From positions 124,001 through 188,000 of the forward strand of contig NZ_NPGA01000009.1 in NCBI RefSeq assembly GCF_002259485.1: 64,000 nt of DNA, read 5' to 3'. Shown here one piece after another: positions 49,791 to 61,028 of the stretch. Within the stretch, counting starts at the first letter, position 1. Every line of letters begins with the position of its first letter. A program made the position numbers and the translations under genes. This DNA is from Rhodococcus sp. 14-1411-2a. GTDB taxonomy: Bacteria; Actinomycetota; Actinomycetes; Mycobacteriales; Mycobacteriaceae. The notes beneath the pieces were generated by a model that saw nothing but the letters and a program-made list of their open reading frames with translations, was not told where the DNA came from and made no database searches.

Positions 49791-50417
49791 TCAGCCGAGC
49801 AGCGCCCGCATGGTGTCGATTTCCTGCTGCTGCGTGGCCACGATCGTGCGAGCCATTTCCTGTGCGTCGGGGTTCGAGCCGTCCGCGATCTCGGTGTTCG
49901 CCATCTCGATCGCGCCTTCGTGATGCTCGATCATCATCGTCAGCCACTGGCGGTCGAACTCGGCACCGGTGGCCGCACTCAACGCGTCCATGTCCTCCTG
50001 GGCCATCATGCCCATGCCCGAGCTGTGGTCCATTCCGCCCATCTCACCCATGTCGGACGAGGGCGCGGGCTGACCCCATTCGGCAAGCCAGGCGGTCATT
50101 CGGTCCATTTCCGGTTGCTGTGCGGCCTCGATCGCCGACGCCAACGCCACGACGTCCGGATTGTCGGTGCGGCCCTGGACCATTGCCGCCATTTCGACCG
50201 CCTGCGCATGATGCGGGTACATCATCTGCGCGAACATCACGTCCGCATCGTTGAATTCTGCCGACGCGTCGGACTGGCTCGATGACGCCGACGACGAGTT
50301 CGACGAGCCCATCGAATGGCCGTCCATCGACGAGTCGGAGGTGTCGCTGCTGCAGCCTGCGACGAGAAATGCGCTCACGGTGGCAGCAGCCAGCGAAGCG
50401 ACGAGTGTTGTACGCAT
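49791..50417 (-). CDS. DUF305 lipoprotein, copper-associated
   Basis: The 208-residue protein starts with a lipoprotein signal peptide ending LVAGC (Cys22). After a Ser/Met/His-rich spacer come two DUF305 modules, each with a metal-type His pair: MMYPHHAQAVEMA and MMIEHHEGAIEMA. Met-rich stretches (MGEMGGMDHSSGMGMM) also fit copper binding. DUF305 proteins are common in copper resistance loci. It is followed upstream by a DUF6153 gene and a CsoR-type operator, supporting a periplasmic/extracytoplasmic copper role. Confidence 0.85.
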   Translation of the reverse strand: MRTTLVASLAAATVSAFLVAGCSSDTSDSSMDGHSMGSSNSSSASSSQSDASAEFNDADVMFAQMMYPHHAQAVEMAAMVQGRTDNPDVVALASAIEAAQQPEMDRMTAWLAEWGQPAPSSDMGEMGGMDHSSGMGMMAQEDMDALSAATGAEFDRQWLTMMIEHHEGAIEMANTEIADGSNPDAQEMARTIVATQQQEIDTMRALLG

Positions 50418-50493
50418 GTGAAACTCCTTGAACGAGTGCGAAATACAGGGATGAGTGAATCCGCCGGTGGTCGTACGTTCACCGGGCTCCCTG

Positions 50494-50889
50494 TCACACT
50501 CGCAAGGTCACCGATCTGTCCAGCTCCCAGAGGGTCCACGGCGGAGCACGCTCCGAGATGGAGTCGGTGCGCCCACCGATGCCGTCCGCCGATATCAGCG
50601 AGTAGCCGATGTCGACGCTCGTCGACGGAACCGACAGAGCAGCCCACGACACCGTGGTTCCCGCGCACGGATGCATCATCTGGTGCGCCGCCGGGCAGTC
50701 GTGTTCACCGACCGCCACCTGCACGGGCCCCTCATGGTGCATCGCCGACGCCATGGCAGCGTGTTCGTTGCTCGCCGACGCGGTCGGCGTCGCCGAGTGC
50801 ATCAGCAGCACCCCGAAGATCGTCAGTGCGATCAGCAATCCGGCCGCCGAGGCAATGCCCTGGCGACGGCGTCGGATCACTCGATGCAT
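50494..50889 (-). CDS. DUF6153-like membrane protein, copper-associated
   Basis: The 131-residue protein has one N-terminal membrane helix (ASAAGLLIALTIFGVLLMH) and an exposed region with several His, Met and Cys residues (HAAMASAMHHEGP, EHDCPAAHQMMHPC). Such a profile fits metal binding. DUF6153 proteins usually lie beside DUF305 in copper-responsive loci. A CsoR-like operator is 22 bp upstream of the start. The function is not defined biochemically. Confidence 0.75.
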   Translation of the reverse strand: MHRVIRRRRQGIASAAGLLIALTIFGVLLMHSATPTASASNEHAAMASAMHHEGPVQVAVGEHDCPAAHQMMHPCAGTTVSWAALSVPSTSVDIGYSLISADGIGGRTDSISERAPPWTLWELDRSVTLRV

Positions 50890-50910
50890 GTCGCCGACGA
50901 TAGCAAGATA

Positions 50911-50925
50911 TACCCCCTAGGGGTA
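50911..50925. promoter_or_regulatory. CsoR-type copper operator
   Basis: TACCCC (50911-50916) and GGGGTA (50920-50925) are perfect inverted arms with a 3-bp spacer, inside ATATACCCCCTAGGGGTAGC. This matches the G/C-tract, A/T-end form of actinobacterial CsoR operators. It is 22 bp upstream of the DUF6153 start on the minus strand. No csoR gene is in the window. Confidence 0.75.
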
Positions 50926-50933
50926 GCCGGCAG

Positions 50934-50967
50934 GGACTTCCGCCTCGCACCGAAGGACTTCCGCCTC
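50934..50967. promoter_or_regulatory. Two direct-repeat DosR-like boxes
   Basis: GGACTTCCGCCTC occurs at 50934-50946 and again at 50955-50967, exactly 21 bp apart (two helical turns). Each resembles half of the DosR/DevR consensus (GGGACT then GNCCC). They lie 74 bp upstream of the universal stress protein gene, the first gene of an operon with phosphoketolase, and next to the copper operator. Confidence 0.5.
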
Positions 50968-51040
50968 TGTCGGCGGCGAGCCGATCCGAGCCATGCTCGG
51001 TGGGTATCTGCACACGCAAGTCAATGGACGGGAATTCGTC

Positions 51041-51919
51041 ATGAATGCATCGAGTCGGGTAGTCGTCGGAGTCGACGGATCTGCCACATCGCTCGACGCG
51101 GTCCGCTGGGCAACGCGCGAGGCCGTTCGACGCCACGCTCCGCTCGAGTTGGTCACGTCGTCTCTGTTCGCGCCGGGAACCTACGGGGATGCCATCAGTC
51201 TCCGGATCGGTGCATTCTCGGACCCGGACGTCGAGGCCAAGCGTGTGCTGACCGCAGCGGTCGATGTTGCGCACAAGACTGCCGCCGGCAATTCGCTGAT
51301 TCTCGATACGCGCCTCGAACACGGCTCTGCTGCACGGAATCTGACGCACTTCGACGTCGCTCCCGCCATGATCGTCGTGGGGTCGAGGGGTCTGGGCGAG
51401 TTCACCGGCGGGTTGATCGGGTCGGTCAGTACCGCAGTGGTCACGCATGCCAAATGCCCTGTTGCAGTAGTCAAATCGAACATCGTCAGCGACGGTCCGG
51501 TTGTCGTCGGGGTGGATTGCACCGCCAACAGTCAGCCTGCGATCGGATTCGCTCTGAAGGAAGCGTCACTGCGCGGAGTCGACCTCGTCGCTGTACACGC
51601 CTGGAGCGACCTCGAACTCGGCAGCGTGTTGACGCGCGACGACGAGGGTCCGTGGGTCGATTCCGAACTCGCCGAGAAGACGTCGTTGGCGGAGAGCCTG
51701 GCCGGCTGGTCGGAGGACTACCCGGACGTCACCATCCATCGAGTGGTGGTTCAGGACAGGCCTGTTCGTGAGCTGGTCCGAGCGTCGGAGGCAGCGCAGT
51801 TGATCGTCGTGGGAAGCCGCGGTCGGGGTGGATTCGCATCGATGCTTCTCGGTTCCACCTCGCGTGCGGTGTTGCATTCGGTGGATGTTCCCGTCGTCGT
51901 CGTTCCCACCGATCGATGA
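51041..51919 (+). CDS. Universal stress protein, two Usp domains
   Basis: The 292-residue protein has two Usp domains, each opening VVGVDGS or VVGVDC and closing with an ATP motif: VVGSRGLGEFTGGLIGS and VVGSRGRGGFASMLLGS, the G-x2-G-x9-G(S/T) pattern. ATP-binding Usp proteins of this type are induced under hypoxia in mycobacteria. ATG 51041 (MNASSR) is preferred; the earlier ATG at 50993 would add sixteen residues before the first strand. It overlaps the phosphoketolase gene (ATGA), so the two are coupled. Confidence 0.88.
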   Translation: MNASSRVVVGVDGSATSLDAVRWATREAVRRHAPLELVTSSLFAPGTYGDAISLRIGAFSDPDVEAKRVLTAAVDVAHKTAAGNSLILDTRLEHGSAARNLTHFDVAPAMIVVGSRGLGEFTGGLIGSVSTAVVTHAKCPVAVVKSNIVSDGPVVVGVDCTANSQPAIGFALKEASLRGVDLVAVHAWSDLELGSVLTRDDEGPWVDSELAEKTSLAESLAGWSEDYPDVTIHRVVVQDRPVRELVRASEAAQLIVVGSRGRGGFASMLLGSTSRAVLHSVDVPVVVVPTDR

Positions 51920-54306
51920 GCGTGGAGTCGATCGAGTTTTCTTACAGCTCAGATGAATTGGATGCCGACCTGCGCTACTGGGCTGCGGCGAACTATCTGA
52001 CGGTGGCGCAGATCTATCTGCAGGACAACGTATTGCTGCGTCGTCCTCTGGAGGTAGCGCACATCAAACCGAGGCTGCTCGGGCACTGGGGCACCAGTCC
52101 CGGACTCTCGATGATCTACACCCTCCTCAATCGGGTGATTCGTCGAACCCATTCGGATTGGCTGTACGTCACCGGTCCTGGCCACGGCGGTCCGGCGTTG
52201 GTGGCGAACACCTACCTCGAGGGAACCTACAGCGAGATCTACCCGAACATCTCGCTCGACAACGAGGGCGTTCGACGGCTGTGCCGTCAGTTCTCCACTC
52301 CCGGCGGCATTCCGAGCCATGTCAGCGTCCAGACTCCGGGCAGCATTCACGAGGGCGGCGAGCTGGGTTACGCCCTCGTCCACGCCGCCGGTGCCGCGTT
52401 CGACAATCCTGATCTGATCGTTGCCTGTGTCGTCGGGGACGGTGAGGCCGAAACCGGTCCCCTGTCCGGTTCGTGGAAGATCCCGGCCTTTCTGAATCCG
52501 ATTCGCGACGGCGCCGTCTTGCCCATCCTGCATCTGAACGACGGCAAGATTTCCGGACCGACGGTTCTCGGACGCAGCACCGATCAATCGGTAGCCGACT
52601 ATCTGAGCGGCCAGGGGTGGGCACCCCTCTTCGTCGAAGGCGACGACCCACGAGAGGTGTTCCCTGCGCTCCACGCAGCCCTCACGCGAGCTCACGACGC
52701 GATCGAGACAATCCAGCACGCCGCCCGCAACGGAGAACCACAGCACGACATCGAGTGGCCCGCCATCGTTCTGCGCACCCCCAAGGGCTGGACCGGGCCG
52801 CACGAGGTGGACGGCAAGCTCATCGAGGGCACCCACTGGGCGCACCAGGTACCGCTGTCGGAAGTCCGCGAGAACCCGTCGCATCTGGCGCAGCTCGAGA
52901 AGTGGCTGCTCTCCTACGACCCCCGATCGCTGTTCGACGACGACGGCGCTCCCGTCGACTCGATTCGCGAGCTCGCTCCGTCGGGCACCGAACGTCTCGG
53001 TGCCACGCCGTATGCGAACGGAGGACTACTTCTGCAGCCCTTGGTCATTCGCGATCTGGAGAACTATGCGCTCACCGTGGAGTCCCCGGGGCGCACGTCG
53101 CACGAGACGACCACCGTGCTCGGGGAGATGATGCGTGATATCTACCTCGACAACGCACAACCCCACGGCGGCGGCAACTTTCGCCTGTTCTGTCCCGACG
53201 AGACCGCGAGCAACCGGCTGCAGGCGGTGTTCGAGGTGACCGATCGATGCTGGCAGTTGCCGACCACCGAGTTCGACGACGATCTCGGTCCCGACGGTCG
53301 CGTGATGGAGGTGCTCAGCGAGCATCTGTGCGAGGGCTGGCTGGAGGCGTATCTGCTGTCGGGTCGACACGGCCTGTTCGCCAGCTACGAGGCCTTCGCC
53401 ATGGTGAGCGTGTCGATGCTGATCCAGCACACCAAGTGGCTTCAGCACGCGGCAACACTCGCGTGGCGGGCACCCGTCGCCTCGCTCAACGTGCTGCTCA
53501 CCAGCACGTGTTGGCGCAACGACCACAACGGATTCAGCCATCAGGGCCCCGGACTGATCGACGCGGTCATTCCTCTGGCATCATATGTGGTGCGCGTGTG
53601 GCTGCCACCGGATTCCAATACGCTGCTCGCGGTTGCCGATCATTGTTTCCGCAGTCGAGGTCACGTCAACGTTCTGGTGGTGGACAAGCAGAGTCACCCG
53701 CAGTATCTGACGCTTCCCGAGGCGCGGGCGCATGCAGCGGCAGGTGCGTCCCGCTGGGACTGGGCCGGCACCGAATCGGTCGACGCCGAGGAAGATCCCG
53801 AGATCGTTCTGGCGTGTGCAGGCGACGTCCCGACCGAGGAAACCCTCGCTGCCGCAGAGTTGTTGCGGACGTGGACTCCCGAGCTCAGGGTTCGGGTGGT
53901 CAACGTCATCGATCTGATGGCGCTGCTCCCCGTCGGCGATCATCCCCACGGATTCTCCGACGAGCAGTTCGCGGACCTGTTCACCACCTCGGTCGATGTG
54001 GTCTTCGCGTTCCACGGTTATCCCCGTGCGGTGCACCAACTGGTGCACGGCCGACCGGACGCCCAGCGGTTCCACGTGCGCGGATTCATCGAGCAGGGCA
54101 CCACGACAACACCGTTCGACATGGTGGTGCTCAACAAGATCAGTCGCTACCATCTCGCCCTCGCGGCACTCGACCGGACAACAACCACGCCGACCGGTGC
54201 CGAGGCACTACGGCAACACTGCCAGGACCAACTGGCACGACACGACGCCTACATCCGAGAGCATTTCGAGGACCTCCCCGAGATCCGGCAGTGGCGGTGG
54301 TCGTGA
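51916..54306 (+). CDS. xfp: Phosphoketolase (xylulose-5-phosphate/fructose-6-phosphate)
   Basis: The 796-residue protein is of the usual length for Xfp. It shows the thiamine-diphosphate motif GDGEAETGPLSGSW, TGPGHGGPALVANTYLEG at the N-terminus and SHQGPGLIDAVI in the middle. It cleaves a ketose phosphate to acetyl phosphate and an aldose phosphate with no ATP spent. With Usp, DosS and DosR nearby, it probably supports survival when respiration is limited. The start overlaps the Usp stop (ATGA). It is convergent with another Usp gene. Confidence 0.95.
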   Translation: MSVESIEFSYSSDELDADLRYWAAANYLTVAQIYLQDNVLLRRPLEVAHIKPRLLGHWGTSPGLSMIYTLLNRVIRRTHSDWLYVTGPGHGGPALVANTYLEGTYSEIYPNISLDNEGVRRLCRQFSTPGGIPSHVSVQTPGSIHEGGELGYALVHAAGAAFDNPDLIVACVVGDGEAETGPLSGSWKIPAFLNPIRDGAVLPILHLNDGKISGPTVLGRSTDQSVADYLSGQGWAPLFVEGDDPREVFPALHAALTRAHDAIETIQHAARNGEPQHDIEWPAIVLRTPKGWTGPHEVDGKLIEGTHWAHQVPLSEVRENPSHLAQLEKWLLSYDPRSLFDDDGAPVDSIRELAPSGTERLGATPYANGGLLLQPLVIRDLENYALTVESPGRTSHETTTVLGEMMRDIYLDNAQPHGGGNFRLFCPDETASNRLQAVFEVTDRCWQLPTTEFDDDLGPDGRVMEVLSEHLCEGWLEAYLLSGRHGLFASYEAFAMVSVSMLIQHTKWLQHAATLAWRAPVASLNVLLTSTCWRNDHNGFSHQGPGLIDAVIPLASYVVRVWLPPDSNTLLAVADHCFRSRGHVNVLVVDKQSHPQYLTLPEARAHAAAGASRWDWAGTESVDAEEDPEIVLACAGDVPTEETLAAAELLRTWTPELRVRVVNVIDLMALLPVGDHPHGFSDEQFADLFTTSVDVVFAFHGYPRAVHQLVHGRPDAQRFHVRGFIEQGTTTTPFDMVVLNKISRYHLALAALDRTTTTPTGAEALRQHCQDQLARHDAYIREHFEDLPEIRQWRWS

Positions 54307-54323
54307 CTGCCGGACCCGTCGAG

Positions 54324-55208
54324 CTACCCGCGGGCGATGATCAACGGGCAGTCGACGCGGTGGGCCAGTGAACGAACCGTGGATCCGAGAAGTCTGTCGC
54401 TGAAACCGTTGCGTCCGCTCGAACCGACGACCACGGCCTGGGCGCGCGGTGACACCTCGAGGATCTTCTCGACCACGTTGCCGCGCAGCACTTTCTGCTG
54501 GACCACGACGTCCGGATACTGTTCGCTCCAGCCGGACAGGCTCTCCGCCAACACGGTTCGGCCGTTCGACACGATCGCATCGGATCTGTCGGTCGCGGAC
54601 GCGTCGGGCGAGGAGATCGGTTCGTCCGTGGACACATGCACTGCAACCAATTCCGTTCCTCGGAGCGAGGCTTCGTCGAATGCCAACCGAACGGCGTTCT
54701 GGTTGTGCGGCGACCCGTCGACGCCGAGGACAACAGGGCCTCCCGACGAATGCAGCTCCACACTTTTCGGCACGATGACCACCGGGCAGTGCGCTTGAAC
54801 GGCCACCGCGGTGCTCACCGAGCCGAGCAGTTCAGCGAAATAATCGCCGTTGCCGCGCGAGCCCACCACCATCATCGAGGCACTGGAGGACTGCTCCAGC
54901 ATGGCCTGAATCGTCGGGCCCACAATCGATTCGCTCATGATCTCGAGACCGTCGGGGTCCTTCACCGACCGTCGCGCAACCAGCGAAGCCCAGGCCAGGA
55001 CCGACTCGGCGGCTTTGTGCTCCTCGGAGCCGATGTGAGACGGCAGCGCGACGAAGCTGGTGTACAGGACCTTGACTTGATAGGCGGACACCAGCTTCAC
55101 CGGTACCCCACGCAACTCGGCCGCATGAGCGGCCCACCCGACTGCGTCGAGCGACGAGCCGGAGCCGTCGACACCGACGACGATCGGAGACTGCCTCGAG
55201 GTACTCAT
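54324..55208 (-). CDS. Universal stress protein, two Usp domains
   Basis: The 294-residue protein begins MSTSRQSPIVVGVDGSGSS. Two Usp domains are present, each with an ATP-type motif: VVGSRGNGDYFAELLGS and VVGSSGRNGFSDRLLGS. ATG 55208 overlaps the stop codon of the upstream Usp gene (ATGA) and lacks the basic leader of the ATG at 55235. The two Usp genes form an operon. Confidence 0.88.
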   Translation of the reverse strand: MSTSRQSPIVVGVDGSGSSLDAVGWAAHAAELRGVPVKLVSAYQVKVLYTSFVALPSHIGSEEHKAAESVLAWASLVARRSVKDPDGLEIMSESIVGPTIQAMLEQSSSASMMVVGSRGNGDYFAELLGSVSTAVAVQAHCPVVIVPKSVELHSSGGPVVLGVDGSPHNQNAVRLAFDEASLRGTELVAVHVSTDEPISSPDASATDRSDAIVSNGRTVLAESLSGWSEQYPDVVVQQKVLRGNVVEKILEVSPRAQAVVVGSSGRNGFSDRLLGSTVRSLAHRVDCPLIIARG

Positions 55209-56047
55209 GCGTGCGGGACGACGAGGACGGGGCAATGGGCATGCCGCAGTACGGCGGTCAGTGTTCGTCCCGGCACTCTGTCTCGCTCGTGGCCGACCAC
55301 CATCAGCTGGGCCGTCTCGGAGACCGCCACGAGTTCCGATCCCGAGTCGGCCTCGGCGTACACCGACGCCACGCGAACGTCTGGGTAGTCCGCGCCGAAG
55401 GGTTCGAGCCGAACGTCCATTGCCGATTCGGGGTGTAGCCCGTCACCGGGTCCACTGAGGGCGGACGCGAGAATGGAGGAGACGGCCTGGGTGTGCACCG
55501 CCAACACGCTGGCCGACCTGATCGATGCCTCGTGAAACGCCTGAGCGACAACAACATCGGCTTGTGAAATGTCGGCATCACCCAGCGCCGCGACGACCGG
55601 TCCGCGGCGTTCGGCGTCGAAGTGCCGGACGATCGCCACGGGGTTGGGCGATGCTTCGACCACGGCTCCGACCATCGATCCGAGTACCCAGGCGGTCACT
55701 GCACTGCCGGTCGTGGTCCCCAGTACGAGCAGAGACGCAGATCCCGCTTCGGTCGACATCACCGATTCGGGCCGCCCGTGTGCAACGACCGATTCCACGG
55801 CAATCGCCGGATCGATCGATGCGGCCACATGCGCTGCGCGACTCAATGCCGCGCGGGCATAGTCGCCGTCGACATCCGGAGCGCCGTAGACGGTTTCGGG
55901 CTCGTCGTGGCCGGCGATCACGTGGATCAAACGAAGCGACGTCCCCCGCCCACGTGCCTCCTGCACGGCGAATCGGACCGCATCGAGCGCGGTCTCCGAT
56001 CCGTCGATACCGACCACGACGGGTCCGGCGGTGTGTGCACTGTTCAT
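55205..56047 (-). CDS. Universal stress protein with degenerate ATP motifs
   Basis: The 280-residue protein has two Usp-like domains, opening VVVGIDGSETALDAVRF and VVAALGDADISQADV. The ATP motifs are altered: LVLGTTTGSAVTAWVLGS in domain 1 and MVVGHERDRVPGRTL in domain 2, where the glycine pattern is lost. It may have lost nucleotide binding or act as a regulatory partner of the Usp that follows it. First gene of the two-Usp operon; it lies 120 bp from the sensor kinase stop. Confidence 0.8.
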   Translation of the reverse strand: MNSAHTAGPVVVGIDGSETALDAVRFAVQEARGRGTSLRLIHVIAGHDEPETVYGAPDVDGDYARAALSRAAHVAASIDPAIAVESVVAHGRPESVMSTEAGSASLLVLGTTTGSAVTAWVLGSMVGAVVEASPNPVAIVRHFDAERRGPVVAALGDADISQADVVVAQAFHEASIRSASVLAVHTQAVSSILASALSGPGDGLHPESAMDVRLEPFGADYPDVRVASVYAEADSGSELVAVSETAQLMVVGHERDRVPGRTLTAVLRHAHCPVLVVPHA

Positions 56048-56167
56048 CGGGTTCCTCTCGGTGGTGCGACGATAGGTTCTGCACCTTCACCGAGAACGCT
56101 ACGAGCGCACACCCACCCGACGCAGCGGCCGGAGGTCACCGAAACAGGTGACGAACGACTGCACCCG

Positions 56168-58535
<2,368 letters not shown>

Positions 58536-58630
58536 AGCGACACCCCTCACCTGCGTCCACACTGGGCGCCTCGACTTCCGAGCCTACGGGTCGCAGGTAC
58601 GGCCGGCCCGACCTTTCGTCACCGAATCAA

Positions 58631-58644
58631 TGGACCAAAGTCCT
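58631..58644. promoter_or_regulatory. DosR-like box upstream of a Usp gene
   Basis: TGGACCAAAGTCCT contains perfect inverted arms GGAC and GTCC (58632-58635, 58640-58643) with a CAAA spacer, close to the DosR consensus GGGACTWWAGTCCC. It is about 90 bp before the start of the Usp gene at 58732. Confidence 0.6.
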
Positions 58645-58731
58645 TCGTGTCGGTGTTGTTGTCCTGCCGCGCCCGAGGCTGTGCGAGGCGTCTGATGGAT
58701 GTTCCGACACCACGACCGAGGAGGTCGCACG

Positions 58732-59661
58732 ATGGGTTCACTACCGACCGTCGTCGGAGTCGACGGATCAGCTGCAGCGTTGGATGCAGTGCGCTGGGCA
58801 GTTCTCGACGCACACCTCCACAGCTCCGATCTGGTTCTCGTCTCGGCGATGTCACTTCCGAAGGCGCTGACGGGGGTTGGGATACTCCCCGAACCCGCTG
58901 TCGAACAATCGAGATCGGAAATCAGAACGATTCTGGACGAGGCCAGGGCGCTGGCGTCCCGCGTGAGCGCGACGGCCGGTCCGATCGGCATCGACACCGT
59001 CTCGTCCGAGAACCCCGCCGTTGCCACGTTGCTCGACCTCTCGACCACCGCCCGCATGGTCGTCATCGCCACCCGCGGTCTCGGCGGGGCCGAGCAACGA
59101 TCACTCGGGTCGATCGGTTTCGCCGTCACCACCCATGCTCGATGCCCGGTCACGGTGGTGCGTGGTTGGTCGGGCGACGGCCTGGACACGACGCATCCGG
59201 TGGTCGTCGGGGTGGACGGAACGAGAGCGAGCGCGGCGGCGGTGGCGCTGGCATTCGAGGAGGCCTCCGTGCGGTCGGCTCCGCTCACGGCAGTGCACAG
59301 CTGGTCCGACGCGGATCTGACGGTCGGACTTCCGATTCGAGGATTGGAATGGCCGGCCAATCGGCCCGCAGCGGCGGATCAACTGACCCGGATGCTCGAG
59401 CCGCACACACGTCGTCATCCCACGGTGGCGGTGCGCACCGTGGTGGTCAAGGACCGGCCGGTGCAGGCTCTACTCGATCATGCACAGGGCGCTCAACTTC
59501 TGGTGATCGGCAGTCACGGGCGCGGCGGCTACGGAGAGATGATGCTCGGGTCCACCAGCCGGTCGGTGCTGGCGCGTGCGCACTGCCCGGTCACAGTCGT
59601 TCCGTCGCCCGGCCGCCGCCTCGCGCGGATCACCGCAACGGCAGCGGCAGATCCCGAGTGA
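58732..59661 (+). CDS. Universal stress protein, two Usp domains
   Basis: The 309-residue protein begins MGSLPTVVGVDGSAAALDAVRW. The second domain keeps VIGSHGRGGYGEMMLGS, the ATP motif; the first reads VIATRGLGGAEQRSLGS, also close. ATG 58732 has GAGGTCG upstream; an ATG at 58699 would add a short basic leader. It is divergent from the dosR-like gene and has a DosR-like box in its promoter. Confidence 0.88.
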   Translation: MGSLPTVVGVDGSAAALDAVRWAVLDAHLHSSDLVLVSAMSLPKALTGVGILPEPAVEQSRSEIRTILDEARALASRVSATAGPIGIDTVSSENPAVATLLDLSTTARMVVIATRGLGGAEQRSLGSIGFAVTTHARCPVTVVRGWSGDGLDTTHPVVVGVDGTRASAAAVALAFEEASVRSAPLTAVHSWSDADLTVGLPIRGLEWPANRPAAADQLTRMLEPHTRRHPTVAVRTVVVKDRPVQALLDHAQGAQLLVIGSHGRGGYGEMMLGSTSRSVLARAHCPVTVVPSPGRRLARITATAAADPE

Positions 59662-59695
59662 TAACGCGCGCGGACTGTCGTTCGCCCACGAACGA

Positions 59696-59709
59696 GGGTA
59701 CAAATGCCC
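59696..59709. promoter_or_regulatory. GGG-N8-CCC box before the DUF4342 gene
   Basis: GGGTACAAATGCCC has the spacing of the DosR consensus (GGG-N8-CCC) and lies 35 bp upstream of the DUF4342 start. The core differs from the consensus, so the call is tentative. Confidence 0.35.
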
Positions 59710-59744
59710 TACGCGAGCGAAGCCTGCGGCAGCAGGCTGTAGCC

Positions 59745-60029
59745 ATGAGCGAATCCGACAGCACCCCATCCACCCCGACCACCGACACTCTCCGGGTTCG
59801 CGGTGAGAAGTTGACCGAAACGGTCAAGAAGTTGCTGCACGACGGCAACATTCGGCGAATCGTGGTGAAGAACGATCAGGGGCACACCATCATCGAGATA
59901 CCGGTGACTGCAGGTGTAGCGGTCGCGATCGTCGCACCCGTCCTCGTCGCGGTCGCTGCGATCGCCGCAGTGCTGGACGACTGCACCATCGAGGTCCACC
60001 GCGTCGACGAACACCGTCCCGCCGCCTGA
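59745..60029 (+). CDS. DUF4342 family membrane-associated protein
   Basis: The 94-residue protein has a DUF4342-type region: LRVRGEKLTETVKKLLHDGNIRRIVVKN, then EIPVTAGVAVAIVAPVLVAV, which includes a hydrophobic helix, and a polar C-terminus. DUF4342 proteins have no assigned function; the fold resembles other small membrane-binding stress proteins. The GTG/ATG choice is clear (ATG 59745). Preceded by a DosR-like box and followed 51 bp later by the ABC transporter genes. Confidence 0.75.
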   Translation: MSESDSTPSTPTTDTLRVRGEKLTETVKKLLHDGNIRRIVVKNDQGHTIIEIPVTAGVAVAIVAPVLVAVAAIAAVLDDCTIEVHRVDEHRPAA

Positions 60030-60080
60030 GCGCACGTCTGCTCACTCCGAACGACTCGCCGCCACAGGGGAACGAACACC

Positions 60081-61028
60081 ATGCCTTATCCGATCGAAGT
60101 ACGCGCGCTGAGCAAGAGCTACGGCGACAAGCTCGTCATCGACGACTTGTCGTTCGTTGTCGAACCCGGCACTGTCACAGGATTTCTCGGCCCGAACGGG
60201 TCGGGTAAGTCCACCACGATGCGGTTGATCGTCGGCTTGGATCGTCCCGACGCCGGCACTGCACTGATCGGCGGCGTCGAGTACGCCCAGTTGAACAAGC
60301 CGCTGCTCACCGTGGGAACCCTGCTGGACTCCGAGGCCGTCCACCCAGGGCGATCGGCCTACAACCACCTGCTGTATCTGGCTCGTACGCAACGTATTTC
60401 AACGTCTCGGATCATCTATGTTCTGGAGCTGGTCGGGCTTCGCGACGTCAGCGGCGAACGTACCGGATCGTTCTCGCTCGGCATGCGGAAGCGACTCGGA
60501 ATCGCTGCAGCCCTGCTGGGCGACCCGGCGGTGCTCATTCTGGACGAGCCGATCAACGGGTTGGACCCGGACGGCATCTACTGGATGCGCAACCTCATGA
60601 AGAACCTGGCGGGAGAGGGACGAACCGTCTTCGTCTCCAGCCATCTGATGGGCGAGATGGCGCAGACCGCAGACCATCTCGTGGTCATCGATCACGGCAA
60701 GCTGATCGCCGAATGCACGCCCGCGGAGTTGATAGCTCGCAGCAGTCGAGCGTCGGTGCTGGTCTCGTCCTCCGATTCTGCGCGGCTCGCAACGGTGGTC
60801 GACGCGGCCGGAGGTTCGAGCGATGCCCTCGGTCACGACGGACTCACCGTTCGTGATCTCTCCGCACACCAGGTCGGGGAGCTCGCCCAACAGCAGAACA
60901 TCGCGATCTATCAGCTGACCCCGCAGGAGGCATCGCTGGAAGAAGCGTTCATGACCCTCACCCACCTCGACGACGTCGAACACGACCGTCCGCTCGTCGC
61001 TCACTCTCGCGGACAGGCGACATCATGA
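60081..61028 (+). CDS. ABC transporter ATP-binding protein, multidrug/bacteriocin type
   Basis: The 315-residue protein has Walker A (FLGPNGSGKSTTMRL), a signature of the LGMRKR type (SFSLGMRKRLGIAAALL) that replaces LSGGQ, Walker B (LILDEPINGLDP) and the H-loop VSSHLMGEM. A C-terminal domain of about 100 residues follows, as in antibiotic and lantibiotic exporters. It overlaps the permease gene (ATGA) and would form an ATPase dimer with it. The substrate is unknown. Confidence 0.9.
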   Translation: MPYPIEVRALSKSYGDKLVIDDLSFVVEPGTVTGFLGPNGSGKSTTMRLIVGLDRPDAGTALIGGVEYAQLNKPLLTVGTLLDSEAVHPGRSAYNHLLYLARTQRISTSRIIYVLELVGLRDVSGERTGSFSLGMRKRLGIAAALLGDPAVLILDEPINGLDPDGIYWMRNLMKNLAGEGRTVFVSSHLMGEMAQTADHLVVIDHGKLIAECTPAELIARSSRASVLVSSSDSARLATVVDAAGGSSDALGHDGLTVRDLSAHQVGELAQQQNIAIYQLTPQEASLEEAFMTLTHLDDVEHDRPLVAHSRGQATS

